From NCBI RefSeq assembly GCF_026646375.1, contig NZ_JAIPPU010000007.1, positions 1 to 64,000 on the forward strand: a DNA stretch of 64,000 nt. The letters are read 5' to 3'. A program made the translations under genes and the position numbers. This DNA is from Acetobacterium wieringae (GTDB lineage Bacteria > Bacillota > Clostridia > Eubacteriales > Eubacteriaceae). Of this stretch, positions 17,269-25,791 are shown piece after piece. Under the pieces are notes generated by a model that was not told where the DNA came from, made no database searches, and worked only from the letters and a program-made list of their open reading frames with translations. Positions within the stretch are counted from its first letter, which is position 1. Each line of letters starts with the position of its first letter.

Positions 17269-17315
17269 GGATTGTTTGCAATAAATTGCTGGTAGAGTGA
17301 TTAATAATTTAGGCA

Positions 17316-17344
17316 TTGACAAAGCACGGTGAGGGGTATAGAAT
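17316..17344 (+). promoter_or_regulatory. Promoter of dinB
   Basis: TTGACA and TAGAAT are spaced by 17 bases; the predicted transcription start is about 45 bases before the dinB ATG. Confidence 0.75.
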
Positions 17345-17351
17345 AGTTGCA

Positions 17352-17363
17352 GAACATATGTAC
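17352..17363. promoter_or_regulatory. LexA-like operator candidate
   Basis: GAACATATGTAC differs by one base from the Gram-positive SOS box form GAACNNNNGTTC and lies at the expected transcription start of dinB. With one mismatch the call is tentative. Confidence 0.4.
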
Positions 17364-17396
17364 TAATTTTATCGAGGTGGATTAAAAAGGTGAGTT

Positions 17397-18650
17397 ATGG
17401 AACGGATTGTTTTACATTCGGATATCAACAGCTTTTATGCCAATGTGGAATGTCTTTATCATCCGGAGATTAGAGATTTTCCGGTGGCAGTGGGTGGTAA
17501 TCCGGAAAAACGTCATGGGATTATTCTGGCTAAAAACCAGAAAGCTAAAGCTGCCGGTGTTAAAACTGGGGAGGCTCTGTGGCAGGCCCGGGAAAAATGT
17601 CCCGGATTGGTGATTATGCCTCCCAATTATCAATTGTATCTGCGTTTTTCCCGGCTGGCCCGTAAAATCTACAACCGCTATTCGGATCAGGTGGAGTCCT
17701 TCGGCCTTGATGAAGCCTGGCTCGATGTCACTAATAGCGCCCGAATTCACGGCAGTGGCCGAGCCATTGCCGAAAAAATCAGTCGGGCCATTCAGGATGA
17801 ACTGGGTATCACCGTTTCGATTGGCGTTTCCTGGAACAAAATCTTTGCCAAATTTGGCTCGGATTATCAGAAACCGGATGCCATCACAACAATCACCCGG
17901 GATAATTTCAAAAAAATTGTCTGGCCCCAGGAAATTGGGGATCTGCTCTATGTGGGGCCAGCCACGAAAAAGAAGCTGATGAAATATGGTATTTATACCA
18001 TTGGACAATTGGCGCAAACATCCTCAGATTTTCTGGTGCTCCAGTTTGGTAAGATGGGGATGGTGTTATGGCGCTTTGCCAATGGTCTTGATGACAGTCC
18101 GGTCAAAGCTTTTGACGAGCAATATAACGGCAACGAACGGATTCTCAAAAGCATCGGTAACAGCATCACCACTCCCCGGGATTTAAAAAACCTGAAGGAT
18201 GTCAAACTGATCACCTATATGCTGACTGAAAGTGTGGCGATGCGGTTGCGGGAAACCGGATGCTATTGTTTAACAGTAGCAATTCATGTCCGTACCAAAG
18301 AACTGCATAGCTTTACCCGGCAAACGAAGCTGGCAAAACCCTCGGATCTGACCCGGGAAATAGCTGAAGCTGCCATTGCCCTGTTTGAAAATAATTATGA
18401 TTTCAGTTCGGATATCCGTTCCCTGGGGGTGCGGGTCACTGATCTGGTACCGGATTCAACCCCGATTCAGTTGGATGTTTTTGGCAATGAAGCGTTGCGG
18501 ATCCGTCAGGCTCAACTGGATGATACCGTTGATGATTTACGCAAGCGCTTTGGTAATCTGGTTCTGCGTCGGGCGGTCACTATTGGCGATTCGATGAGCG
18601 GCCTGGATCCCAAAAAAGATCATGTCATCCATCCAATTGGATACTTTTAA
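17397..18650 (+). CDS. dinB: DNA polymerase IV (Y family)
   Basis: This 417-residue protein is a translesion DNA polymerase. Catalytic carboxylates are seen as D9 (LHSDINSFY) and D105/E106 (FGLDEAWLD). The helix-hairpin-helix region and little-finger domain follow at full length (about residues 175-360). The C-terminus (LDPKKDHVIHPIGYF) is an extension, not a clear beta-clamp motif. The start has AGGTGAG upstream. The gene heads a three-gene unit with a small hypothetical protein and a YgbA-like protein, a common arrangement in clostridia. Confidence 0.95.
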   Translation: MERIVLHSDINSFYANVECLYHPEIRDFPVAVGGNPEKRHGIILAKNQKAKAAGVKTGEALWQAREKCPGLVIMPPNYQLYLRFSRLARKIYNRYSDQVESFGLDEAWLDVTNSARIHGSGRAIAEKISRAIQDELGITVSIGVSWNKIFAKFGSDYQKPDAITTITRDNFKKIVWPQEIGDLLYVGPATKKKLMKYGIYTIGQLAQTSSDFLVLQFGKMGMVLWRFANGLDDSPVKAFDEQYNGNERILKSIGNSITTPRDLKNLKDVKLITYMLTESVAMRLRETGCYCLTVAIHVRTKELHSFTRQTKLAKPSDLTREIAEAAIALFENNYDFSSDIRSLGVRVTDLVPDSTPIQLDVFGNEALRIRQAQLDDTVDDLRKRFGNLVLRRAVTIGDSMSGLDPKKDHVIHPIGYF

Positions 18651-18665
18651 AGGAGAATTAAGAAA

Positions 18666-18908
18666 ATGGCGATAAAAAAATTTGTCCAGGTGATTGCAAA
18701 ATTTGAAGAAGATGGCAGAATCATCCCCCTCCAGGTTTTGTGGGAGGACGGTCGGGTTTTTTCGATTGACCGGGTTCTGGATATGCGTCCAGGGGTCTCC
18801 CTGAAGGTGGGGGGGCAGGGAATCCGCTATACCTGCCGAATCCAGAATAAGGAAGTCTGTCTCTATTATGAAGAACCTAAATGGTTTGTCGAAAGTAAGG
18901 AAAGATAG
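18666..18908 (+). CDS. Small conserved hypothetical protein downstream of dinB
   Basis: This 80-residue protein (start MAIKKFVQVIAKF) looks like a small beta-barrel. It has DGRIIPLQVLWEDGR and ends in a charged tail. Similar short genes follow dinB in several Firmicutes, but no function is known to me. It is 15 bases downstream of dinB with AGGAGAA before the ATG. Confidence 0.7.
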   Translation: MAIKKFVQVIAKFEEDGRIIPLQVLWEDGRVFSIDRVLDMRPGVSLKVGGQGIRYTCRIQNKEVCLYYEEPKWFVESKER

Positions 18909-18921
18909 GAAGTAAAGCCTA

Positions 18922-19212
18922 ATGCCAAAAATAGACCAGGAAAAACGAACCCTCATCGTGATGATTAAAATCTATTGCCGCAAAAAACATCACACCAAGC
19001 ATCTCTGTGCGGAGTGCCAGGCTCTGTTAAGTTACGCCTTGAACCGATTGGACCATTGCCGCTATGGCGAAAACAAGGGTTTTTGTAAGCACTGTCCAAG
19101 CCACTGCTATAATAAAGCGAATCAGCTAAAAATTCGCAAGGTCATGGGTTTTAGCGGCCCACAGCTTATTTTTTATCACCCCATTATGGTTATCAGACAT
19201 CTGCTGTCGTAG
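18922..19212 (+). CDS. YgbA-like (nitrous oxide-stimulated promoter family) protein
   Basis: This 96-residue basic protein has a cysteine/histidine pattern (CRKKHH, LCAECQALL, FCKHCPSHCY) and ends in RKVMGFSGPQ and HPIMVIRH, matching the nitrous oxide-stimulated promoter/YgbA family. Its cysteines suggest a metal site. It is the last gene of the dinB unit; its stop codon lies in the loop of the terminator. Confidence 0.8.
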   Translation: MPKIDQEKRTLIVMIKIYCRKKHHTKHLCAECQALLSYALNRLDHCRYGENKGFCKHCPSHCYNKANQLKIRKVMGFSGPQLIFYHPIMVIRHLLS

Positions 19213-19234
19213 TGCGACAGCAGATGTTTTTTTA
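19197..19234. terminator. Terminator between the convergent dinB unit and helicase gene
   Basis: ACATCTGCTGTCG and CGACAGCAGATGT form a 13-bp stem with loop TAGTG and a T-run to the right. The preceding gene's stop codon falls in the loop. Confidence 0.85.
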
Positions 19235-19242
19235 TGTTAAAT

Positions 19243-21609
19243 TTATGTTTTGGGTGTGGCCCAGAAATCCTGCAGAGCTTTTTTCAGCTCGGCTTCATTA
19301 CGGATCTGGCGATGGGGAAACCACTCCCGGGGAAATAACTGACGATAGTTAAGGCTGCTGAAACGCTGATCAATCAGAACGATCACGCCCTGGTCGGTTT
19401 CGGTTCGAATCACCCGTCCGGCAGCTTGGAGAACCTTGTTCATACCAGGATAGAGGTAGGCATATTGATAGCCGGTGTGTTTTTTTTCATTGAAATAATC
19501 CCGAATGATATCACGTTCAAAACAGATCTGGGGCAGACCCACCCCGACGATAATGGCGCCGATCAGACCCTCGTGTTTTAAATCAACCCCTTCGGAAAAG
19601 ATCCCCCCAAGCACTGCAAAGCCCAGGATTCCGACGGGGGCAGTGTCGGGTACCGGACGGAACTGACCCAGGAATAGCTCCCGGTCGTCCTCATTCATTT
19701 CCGGAGCCTGTCGGATGGTGATGATCTCCGGGTAGGTAGCACTAAAAATCTCAAATACTGCATTCATATATTTATAAGAAGGAAAATAGACGATGTAGTT
19801 ACCCGGTTGTTGATCACGTACCGTTTTGATGTAACTGGCAATGGCAGGGTAAGTTTTTTCACGATTGCGAAAGGTGGTTGAGATGGTATCGGCAATCAGT
19901 ATTTCCCGGTTTTTAACATCGAAAGGCGATGGCAGATTAATTTTATAGCTGTCAGGATCACCACCGAGAATTTCTGAAAAATAGTCAAGTGGTGACAGGG
20001 TGGCAGAAAAGAAGATCACCGCCCGGCCCCGTTTGAGGGCTTCTCCCAGCAAGTGGGAAGGATCCAGACAAAAAAGCTTGATATGGGTATCACCGTTGGT
20101 GTTTTCGACGTAGGTTAGAAAGTGGTCATCATAAAACTCGGCAGTGCGCATAAAGGTCAGAGCGTTAAAATACAGTTCCAACAGTTCTTCGTGGCCCGGG
20201 GAGCCTTCATTGTTGACTAGCCATACTTCGGCCAGAGCAATCAACTTCATCACCAGCAGTAAGAAATCTTTAGGGGCCTCTTTCTGGTGATAAGGCGAGT
20301 CGGTTGTGGCCAGTTTCCGCAGCCCGATCATGTGAGTGTTGAGTTTTCCCAGCGCTTTGGCAAGACTGGGGTTGTTATCTTTAAACAATCGCCTTAGCTC
20401 CAGAAATGGTTTTTTATAAAGTTCGGCCGAAAACATTGAGCGGGCCCGATCGACCAGATTATGGGCTTCGTCAATCAAAAAGCTGTAGTCGCCGCCGTTA
20501 TCGGAAAAAAAACGTTTGAGATAAACCCGGGGATCAAAAACATAGTTGTAATCACAGATCACGCAGTCACTAAAGAGGGTTAAATCCAGTGATAACTCAA
20601 AAGGGCAGACCTGATGTATACGCGCATAGCTTTCAATGATGGGCCGGGTCAGGCGGTCTTCCTGATTCAGGATATCCAGCAGTGCAGCATTGACGCGGTC
20701 GAAATGGCCCCGGGCGTAAGAGCAGTGATCGGGATCACAGATGGTTTCTTCCTGAAAACAGATTTTGTCCTTGGCGGTCAGGGTGACACTTTTGAAAGCC
20801 AATCCCTGACTTGCCATTTTAGCAAAGGCTTCCTCGGCCACCTCCCGGACAATGGTTTTGGCAGTCAGATAAAAAATTTTGGCGGTGTGCCCTTCCGCCA
20901 TCGACTTGATGGCGGGAAACAGAGTTGATATTGTTTTGCCAATTCCGGTGGGGGCCTGGACAAACAGTTTTTTCTGTTCGGCAATGGTTTTATAAACTGC
21001 TATTGCCAGTTCACGCTGACCCTGGCGATAGCACTCAAAGGGAAAAGAAAGAGCCCGGATGGCGGCATTGCGCCGGGTCACCCAGTTGCTGGTCAGAGCA
21101 GCCCAGACCAGGTACTGATTGATTAGATCATAAAAGAATGCAGTCAGCTCGGTTTGGGTAAAGATTTTTAGATACTGTTTGATTTCATCGCTGTCCAGCT
21201 GAAAATAGGTCAGCTGGACGCTGATTTCCGGTAGCTCATTCTGGATGGCGTAAATATAGGCATAGCATTTGGCCTGAGCCCAATGGGTTTGGCTGTAGTC
21301 TTCGTCAATTTGTTCCAGCGGCCGGCTGGTTGACTTAATTTCGTCTACAATAATCCCGGACTCGCTGGTGATGATGCCATCGGCCCGGCCATCGATCCGA
21401 AAACAGAAGCCTTCATATTCGAAATGGTGTTTTAGCGATACTTCAGGGGCATAGCCTTTGTCTCGATTATCTTTCTGAACCTTCTGGTGGGCCCGGGTTC
21501 CTTCCAGCGCACTGGCGTTGCTGATAAACTGAGAATCGATATTTCCGGAACGGAGGATAAACTCTACCAGATTGCGGACGGATAGTTTTATTTCGGGTTG
21601 ATTGTTCAT
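19243..21609 (-). CDS. DinG/XPD-type Fe-S helicase with N-terminal nuclease-like domain
   Basis: This protein of about 788 residues is a superfamily 2 helicase. Walker A is APTGIGKTIS, Walker B is IDEAHNL, and motifs V and VI appear near the end (SEGVDL, QAAGRVIRTETDQG). Four cysteines between Walker A and the DEAH box (ICFQEE, CDPDHC, QVCPFE, SDCVICDYN) match the XPD-family [4Fe-4S] site. The first 200 residues look like a Cas4/RecB-type nuclease (FRIDGRADGII, then IIVDEIKST). The start at 21609 follows AGGTGA; the frame extends further upstream without a good site. It is the DinG-like branch used in repair or replication-transcription conflicts, and it faces the SOS polymerase gene. Confidence 0.88.
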   Translation of the reverse strand: MNNQPEIKLSVRNLVEFILRSGNIDSQFISNASALEGTRAHQKVQKDNRDKGYAPEVSLKHHFEYEGFCFRIDGRADGIITSESGIIVDEIKSTSRPLEQIDEDYSQTHWAQAKCYAYIYAIQNELPEISVQLTYFQLDSDEIKQYLKIFTQTELTAFFYDLINQYLVWAALTSNWVTRRNAAIRALSFPFECYRQGQRELAIAVYKTIAEQKKLFVQAPTGIGKTISTLFPAIKSMAEGHTAKIFYLTAKTIVREVAEEAFAKMASQGLAFKSVTLTAKDKICFQEETICDPDHCSYARGHFDRVNAALLDILNQEDRLTRPIIESYARIHQVCPFELSLDLTLFSDCVICDYNYVFDPRVYLKRFFSDNGGDYSFLIDEAHNLVDRARSMFSAELYKKPFLELRRLFKDNNPSLAKALGKLNTHMIGLRKLATTDSPYHQKEAPKDFLLLVMKLIALAEVWLVNNEGSPGHEELLELYFNALTFMRTAEFYDDHFLTYVENTNGDTHIKLFCLDPSHLLGEALKRGRAVIFFSATLSPLDYFSEILGGDPDSYKINLPSPFDVKNREILIADTISTTFRNREKTYPAIASYIKTVRDQQPGNYIVYFPSYKYMNAVFEIFSATYPEIITIRQAPEMNEDDRELFLGQFRPVPDTAPVGILGFAVLGGIFSEGVDLKHEGLIGAIIVGVGLPQICFERDIIRDYFNEKKHTGYQYAYLYPGMNKVLQAAGRVIRTETDQGVIVLIDQRFSSLNYRQLFPREWFPHRQIRNEAELKKALQDFWATPKT

Positions 21610-22203
21610 TTTTTCACCTGTGATCTTCATAATGACGCTTGGATGTTCTAATTTTATGCTAAATGGTGAAGAAAGTATAGCAAATTTGGTTCCTGATCCA
21701 GGGATCAAAGCAGGGAAAGACAATAATTGTCAGAGTAATAATCAGAATTACAAAGCTTAAAAGATACTTAATTATTTCTTTGATGGAGCTCAAAATGATA
21801 AAAAAATTAGGGCAAAAAAACTTAATAACTAAAATTATTATGGTGGTACAAGGTCTGAGAATAGTGATTTAATTCATTAAAATGCATTTAAATACAACTA
21901 TGCTGTTGGGTTTTTTGAGAGAAATATTTTTCATAGTATTAGCCAGTGGTAGGGTACCAATTTGACAGAGCTAGAGGTAACTTAACGTTCAAGATCAATT
22001 AGATAGCAGATTTATTTATGTGGAATTGATAAAAAAATAAAAAGTTGATCGACAACGATTAAACAATAGATAAAAAGTATGTTATCAATAAATTGAATTT
22101 GATGTAGATACATTAAAGTTACCCGAATAAAATCTATCGAAAAATAACATCTTGATTAAAAATGATTTGTTAATTAACGAACAATATAGTTTCAGCACTA
22201 CCT
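21610..22203. other. AT-rich intergenic region
   Basis: No gene is supported here. The segment separates the minus-strand helicase from the promoter module of the acetyltransferase. The helicase promoter should lie near 21650-21800 but clear boxes were not identified. Confidence 0.4.
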
Positions 22204-22290
22204 CTTGTTTGAGAAATGTCAAACAAGTAAAGGTAATAAATAGTTGCAAAAGGAAAAAATATTGACATAAAATTCCAAAGATGTTAAGCT
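22204..22290 (+). promoter_or_regulatory. Promoter module A: inverted repeat plus sigma-A promoter
   Basis: CTTGTTTGA and TCAAACAAG form a 9-bp inverted repeat (22204-22227). TTGACA lies at 22262-22267 and TAAGCT at 22285-22290 (17-base spacer). The same arrangement, with the inverted repeat exactly 57 bases before TTGACA, recurs upstream of fhs at 28627-28712. It drives the acetyltransferase gene at 22377. Confidence 0.7.
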
Positions 22291-22304
22291 GATGAAAATT
22301 AAAA

Positions 22305-22320
22305 AGTAAACGAGTACAAA
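22305..22320 (+). repeat. 16-bp direct repeat, copy 1
   Basis: AGTAAACGAGTACAAA also occurs at 23301-23316; the core ACGAGTACAA appears a third time at 23378-23387, over the -10 box of the transporter promoter. It may be a regulator site. Confidence 0.55.
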
Positions 22321-22376
22321 TTAGTTTTTTAGAAAAAACTAGAAATCAATGGCGATGATCAAAGGAGGTCAAAAAA

Positions 22377-22880
22377 ATGGAATTTGGATTAAGAGAATGG
22401 AAATTGAGTGATGCTGAAAATATTGTTCCTCTGGCCAATAATGAAAAGATAGCAGGAAATTTACGAAATACTTTTCCCTATCCGTACACTCTGGATGATG
22501 CCCATCTGTTTATTACCAAAAGTATTCATCAGAACAAAAGAAGACATCTAAACAAGGCGATCACAATCGATGATGTACCAATTGGAGCGATCAGTCTACT
22601 GATGCAGGAAGATGTCAGTTGCAAAAGTGGCGAGTTGGGTTTTTGGCTTGGTGAACCCTATTGGGGTCAGGGAATCATGACTGGTTCCATTAAACAGATC
22701 TGTGAAAAAGCTTTTGATGAGTCGGATTTGGTCAGAATTTATGCTCGGCCCTTTGCAGATAACCAGAAGGCTCGCAGAACCATTGAAAAAGCAGGTTTTC
22801 ATTTAGAAGGTGTTTTTCAGAAAAGTATATACAAAAATGGTAAGTTTCAGGATTCCTGCATGTATGCGTTGACGAGATAA
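22377..22880 (+). CDS. GNAT acetyltransferase (RimJ/RimL type)
   Basis: This 167-residue protein has the RimJ/RimL branch features: LREWKLSDAENI at the start, GELGFWLGEPYWGQGIMTG as the acetyl-CoA loop, and IYARPFADNQKARRTIEKAGF. It would acetylate a protein N-terminus, an amino acid or a small amine. AAAGGAGG lies a few bases ahead of the ATG. It is monocistronic. A promoter closely matching that of fhs suggests shared control with one-carbon metabolism, though the link is unclear. Confidence 0.88.
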   Translation: MEFGLREWKLSDAENIVPLANNEKIAGNLRNTFPYPYTLDDAHLFITKSIHQNKRRHLNKAITIDDVPIGAISLLMQEDVSCKSGELGFWLGEPYWGQGIMTGSIKQICEKAFDESDLVRIYARPFADNQKARRTIEKAGFHLEGVFQKSIYKNGKFQDSCMYALTR

Positions 22881-23000
22881 AACGGTGCAGTTTATAGTAA
22901 TTTCATAGAATTACTGAGTAAAGACATTTAAAATAACTAATATCTTCAAAAATTAAAGCGCTTAAAAGGATTTTATGCGAAGTTCTTTCAGAACGAAAAC

Positions 23001-23042
23001 AAACCCGATTACAGGTGGTCAGATCTGTTGTCGGGTTTTATT
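23001..23042 (+). terminator. Terminator after the acetyltransferase
   Basis: AAACCCGA and TCGGGTTT form the base of a stem with an inner ACAG/CTGT pairing, followed by TTATTTT. Confidence 0.7.
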
Positions 23043-23359
23043 TTGGTGGCGAAGGTGTTCTGTAAAGTAAGAAAAATATATTAGGATAATTTTTTTGTGC
23101 CAGGGTATACATTATATAAGCAAGCGAATATTAATACAGGGGAGTACTTATGAATTTCTTCTTAAATTTTAAAGCCATTAAATAGTATTTTGTAAATTTT
23201 GAATGAAAAATAATAATATAATGATATTCAATATTTTGTTGATCGCAGTAAAAATACATAAGATACAAAAAAAACGAATAATAATATAAAAATTTACAGA
23301 AGTAAACGAGTACAAAGTTTTTGAAAATAGATTAAATAAAATATTTTACTAAAAAAACA
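23043..23359. other. AT-rich intergenic region with a tiny ORF
   Basis: An 11-codon frame (ATG 23150, product MNFFLNFKAIK) follows AGGGGAG, but it is too short to call. The second copy of the 16-bp repeat lies at 23301. Nothing else is supported. Confidence 0.3.
23301..23316 (+). repeat. 16-bp direct repeat, copy 2
   Basis: AGTAAACGAGTACAAA is identical to the copy at 22305-22320 and is followed by a similar GTTTTT-GAAAA tract. It ends about 44 bases before the -35 box of the transporter promoter. Confidence 0.55.
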
Positions 23360-23388
23360 TTGACAGGTTCATTGAATACGAGTACAAT
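23360..23388 (+). promoter_or_regulatory. Promoter of the methyl-group utilisation locus
   Basis: TTGACA and TACAAT are separated by 17 bases. The -10 region overlaps a copy of ACGAGTACAA. The transcript would have a leader of about 300 bases. Confidence 0.7.
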
Positions 23389-23394
23389 GATGTT

Positions 23395-23694
23395 GTAAAT
23401 AGGTTAGTAATTACAATATTATTTACGATTTACAGAAAAAAATATAGTATCTTCGGTACCGCTATATGAACATATTAACAATGAAGAAAGGCATTGTGAA
23501 AAGGATTGCATCGCTTGAAGCAGGTAGGAAGTAGGTAGATATGATGCAAAATAAATTCTGGTAGCGGAGCGATTGGATAGAAGTGTTGCTGTTTGCTTGT
23601 TGTTACAGGGCGATTGACTGATCGGACAAATCGTGTTGACAGTTATTTAAGCAGAAATTGTTATTAAAGTTGAAACTAAAAAGGAGAAAGAATT
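23395..23694 (+). other. Long 5' leader of the transporter operon
   Basis: About 300 bases between the promoter and the first ATG carry no gene. A small hairpin (GTATC-TTC-GGTAC, about 23450-23470) is visible. No known riboswitch class is recognised, and no terminator-like hairpin with a T-run was found. Confidence 0.4.
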
Positions 23695-25062
23695 ATGAAC
23701 AAACCGTTAAAAAAGTCGGCTATTAATCTTTACGGATTACCGTCATTTGGGTTTCAGACCTTAGTCAATATTGAAGTCATGTTTTTTGCAGCTTTCCTCA
23801 CCGACTTTGCAAAAATTCCGTTGGCATTGGTAAGTACCATCTTGTTGGCCACCAGTATTGTTGATATTGTGGCTGTACCAACATCGGGGGTTATTCTGGA
23901 AAAAAGCAACATGAAGTGGGGGAAATACCGTTCATGGTTATTGGTTGGTCCTCCCATTGCGGCACTCTTTTATATTTTGCAGTTCTCACAGATTGGTGGA
24001 ACCTCGGAAATTAATGCTATTATTATCTTTTTAGGATTCGCCATCAGCCATTTGGTTTGGAATACCTTCTATGCTGCTCATATTTCCATGAATAATGCGC
24101 TGACCACGGTTCGTGAAGAACGAATCTCGATGGCCAGTAACCGGGGAATGTTCAATGCGGCCGGCGCTCTGGTATTCTCTTACTTTGGGGTAAAAGCTAT
24201 TGCTGCTATTGGCGCTGGTGTCGGCAATCCGGTTTTAGGTTACACCTATATGGCAGCGATCACTGGTGTGATTATGATTACCTGTAACATCATTTATTTT
24301 GTAATCACCAAAGATTATGCTCAAAACGGAACCGAAGCCCAAGCGGGCAAACCGGCTGAAAAGATGTCAGTGGGCGAAATGTTCAAACAAATTGTTGTCA
24401 ACCCACCATTGATGGGGTTGATGCTGGTGGAACTGGGACGATATTTGGGACGTTTCGTTATTTTTGGAATGGCCTTCTACTACTTTAAATATGTTATCAA
24501 CGATTTGCCTGGACTGGCATTGTTCATGACCGGATTAACCATTGTCAACTTCTTTGCGGCCATGATTGCGTCACCAATTGCTAAACGACTTGGCGAAAAA
24601 AACACCTATCTAATCGCCCTGTCGCTTTTGATTATCGGTTTGCTAATTGTCTGGTTTATGCCGCTTGAAGCAACTGCATTTAAAATCATCATGTTTGTTG
24701 CCTATATTGGTTATGGTTTGCCGGATTCTCTGGGTGTGGCAATGTACTCTGCAACCGTTGATTACGGCGACTGGAAAACTGGAAAAAATGCCCGTGGTTT
24801 CATCATGTCGCTGATCAGTATGCCAATCAAAGCATCTATTTTCGTCCGTTCGGTTATCATTTCAGCGGTGCTGGCTTCAGTTGGTTATGTTGCTGATATG
24901 GCCGTGACTCCAGAACTGATTCAGGGAATTAAAAATGGTTTTGCCCTTTATCCGGCAATCATTATGATTATTGGAATGGTGATGATGTTTGGACTTTATT
25001 CATTAACACCAAAACGTATGGAAGAAATTAATAAAGAATTAGCAGAACGCAAACAGGCGTAA
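23695..25062 (+). CDS. GPH/MFS-type symporter, first copy
   Basis: This 455-residue protein has about 12 membrane segments and resembles the glycoside-pentoside-hexuronide:cation symporter family of the major facilitator superfamily. Conserved signs are the loop KSNMKWGKYRSWLLVGPP, and GLPDSLGVAMYSATVDYGDW in the second half. It is about half identical by eye to the protein at 26927-28285. It heads the operon with a corrinoid protein and a methyltransferase, so it probably imports the methylated substrate. AAGGAG lies before the ATG. The substrate is not known; a sugar is not required by the context. Confidence 0.85.
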   Translation: MNKPLKKSAINLYGLPSFGFQTLVNIEVMFFAAFLTDFAKIPLALVSTILLATSIVDIVAVPTSGVILEKSNMKWGKYRSWLLVGPPIAALFYILQFSQIGGTSEINAIIIFLGFAISHLVWNTFYAAHISMNNALTTVREERISMASNRGMFNAAGALVFSYFGVKAIAAIGAGVGNPVLGYTYMAAITGVIMITCNIIYFVITKDYAQNGTEAQAGKPAEKMSVGEMFKQIVVNPPLMGLMLVELGRYLGRFVIFGMAFYYFKYVINDLPGLALFMTGLTIVNFFAAMIASPIAKRLGEKNTYLIALSLLIIGLLIVWFMPLEATAFKIIMFVAYIGYGLPDSLGVAMYSATVDYGDWKTGKNARGFIMSLISMPIKASIFVRSVIISAVLASVGYVADMAVTPELIQGIKNGFALYPAIIMIIGMVMMFGLYSLTPKRMEEINKELAERKQA

Positions 25063-25080
25063 TTATAACAAGGTGAATTA

Positions 25081-25110
25081 AAGCGAAGCGATTCACACAT
25101 CGTTTCGCTT
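25081..25110 (+). repeat. 12-bp hairpin between transporter and corrinoid protein genes
   Basis: AAGCGAAGCGAT pairs with ATCGTTTCGCTT across six bases (one G-T pair). No T-run follows, so it is more likely an mRNA-processing or stabilising element than a full terminator. Confidence 0.6.
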
Positions 25111-25146
25111 CAAGTTAGACAAATCGATTAAAAAAGGAGAAAAATT

Positions 25147-25776
25147 ATGTCAAAAATAGCAGAAGTCAAAGCAAAGGTTGAAGCTGGAAAATCAAAACTG
25201 GTTCCCGGACTGGTACAGGAAGCACTGGACGAAGGCAACTCGCCCGGAGAAATTCTTCAGGCCATGGTTGATTCCATGGGCATTGTTGGGGATAAATTCT
25301 CATCTGGCGAAATTTTTGTTCCGGAAATGCTGATTGCCGCCAAAGCCATGTCAAAAGGTGTGGAAGTTTTAAAACCACTTATGGCTGGTGACGGATCTAC
25401 TTCTTTAGGTACCTGCATTATTGGAACAGTTGCCGGTGACCTTCATGATATTGGTAAAAATTTGGTTTCGATGATGATCGAAAGTGCTGGTTTTGATATG
25501 ATTGATCTGGGCGTTGATGTCCCCGCTGATACCTTTGTTCAAGCGGTTAAAGATAACGCCAATGTCAAACTGGTAGCCTGTTCCGGTCTATTGACCACGA
25601 CGATGCCGGCCTTAAAAGAAGCGGTTCAGACCATTAAAGTTGCTTATCCGGAGATGAAAGTGATTGTTGGTGGCGCTCCGGTCACCCCGGAATATGCTGC
25701 TGAAGTTGGTGCTGATGGTTATGCGCCTGATGCTGGTAGCGCTGCCGTTAAAGCAAAAGAACTGGTTACTGCATAA
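25147..25776 (+). CDS. Corrinoid (methyl carrier) protein
   Basis: This 209-residue protein has the two-part layout of methyltransferase corrinoid proteins: an N-terminal helical cap (1-85) and a B12-binding Rossmann domain. The cobalt-ligand motif DxHxxG is D98-L99-H100-D101-I102-G103. SGLLTTTMPAL and GGAPVTPEYA are the other conserved loops. It would accept the methyl group from a substrate via the adjacent methyltransferase and pass it to tetrahydrofolate. The ribosome binding site AAAGGAG is strong. A gene for the reductive activator is not in this window. Confidence 0.94.
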   Translation: MSKIAEVKAKVEAGKSKLVPGLVQEALDEGNSPGEILQAMVDSMGIVGDKFSSGEIFVPEMLIAAKAMSKGVEVLKPLMAGDGSTSLGTCIIGTVAGDLHDIGKNLVSMMIESAGFDMIDLGVDVPADTFVQAVKDNANVKLVACSGLLTTTMPALKEAVQTIKVAYPEMKVIVGGAPVTPEYAAEVGADGYAPDAGSAAVKAKELVTA

Positions 25777-25791
25777 TAGAAGGAGAGACAA

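Noticed and set aside
22322-22341. A/T hairpin (TAGTTTTTT/AAAAAACTA) as a terminator before the acetyltransferase gene
   Set aside because: It is made of A-T pairs only, with no T-run after it, and lies just upstream of a good ribosome binding site.
23150-23185. An 11-codon frame with AGGGGAG upstream
   Set aside because: Too short; chance cannot be excluded and nothing conserved is visible.
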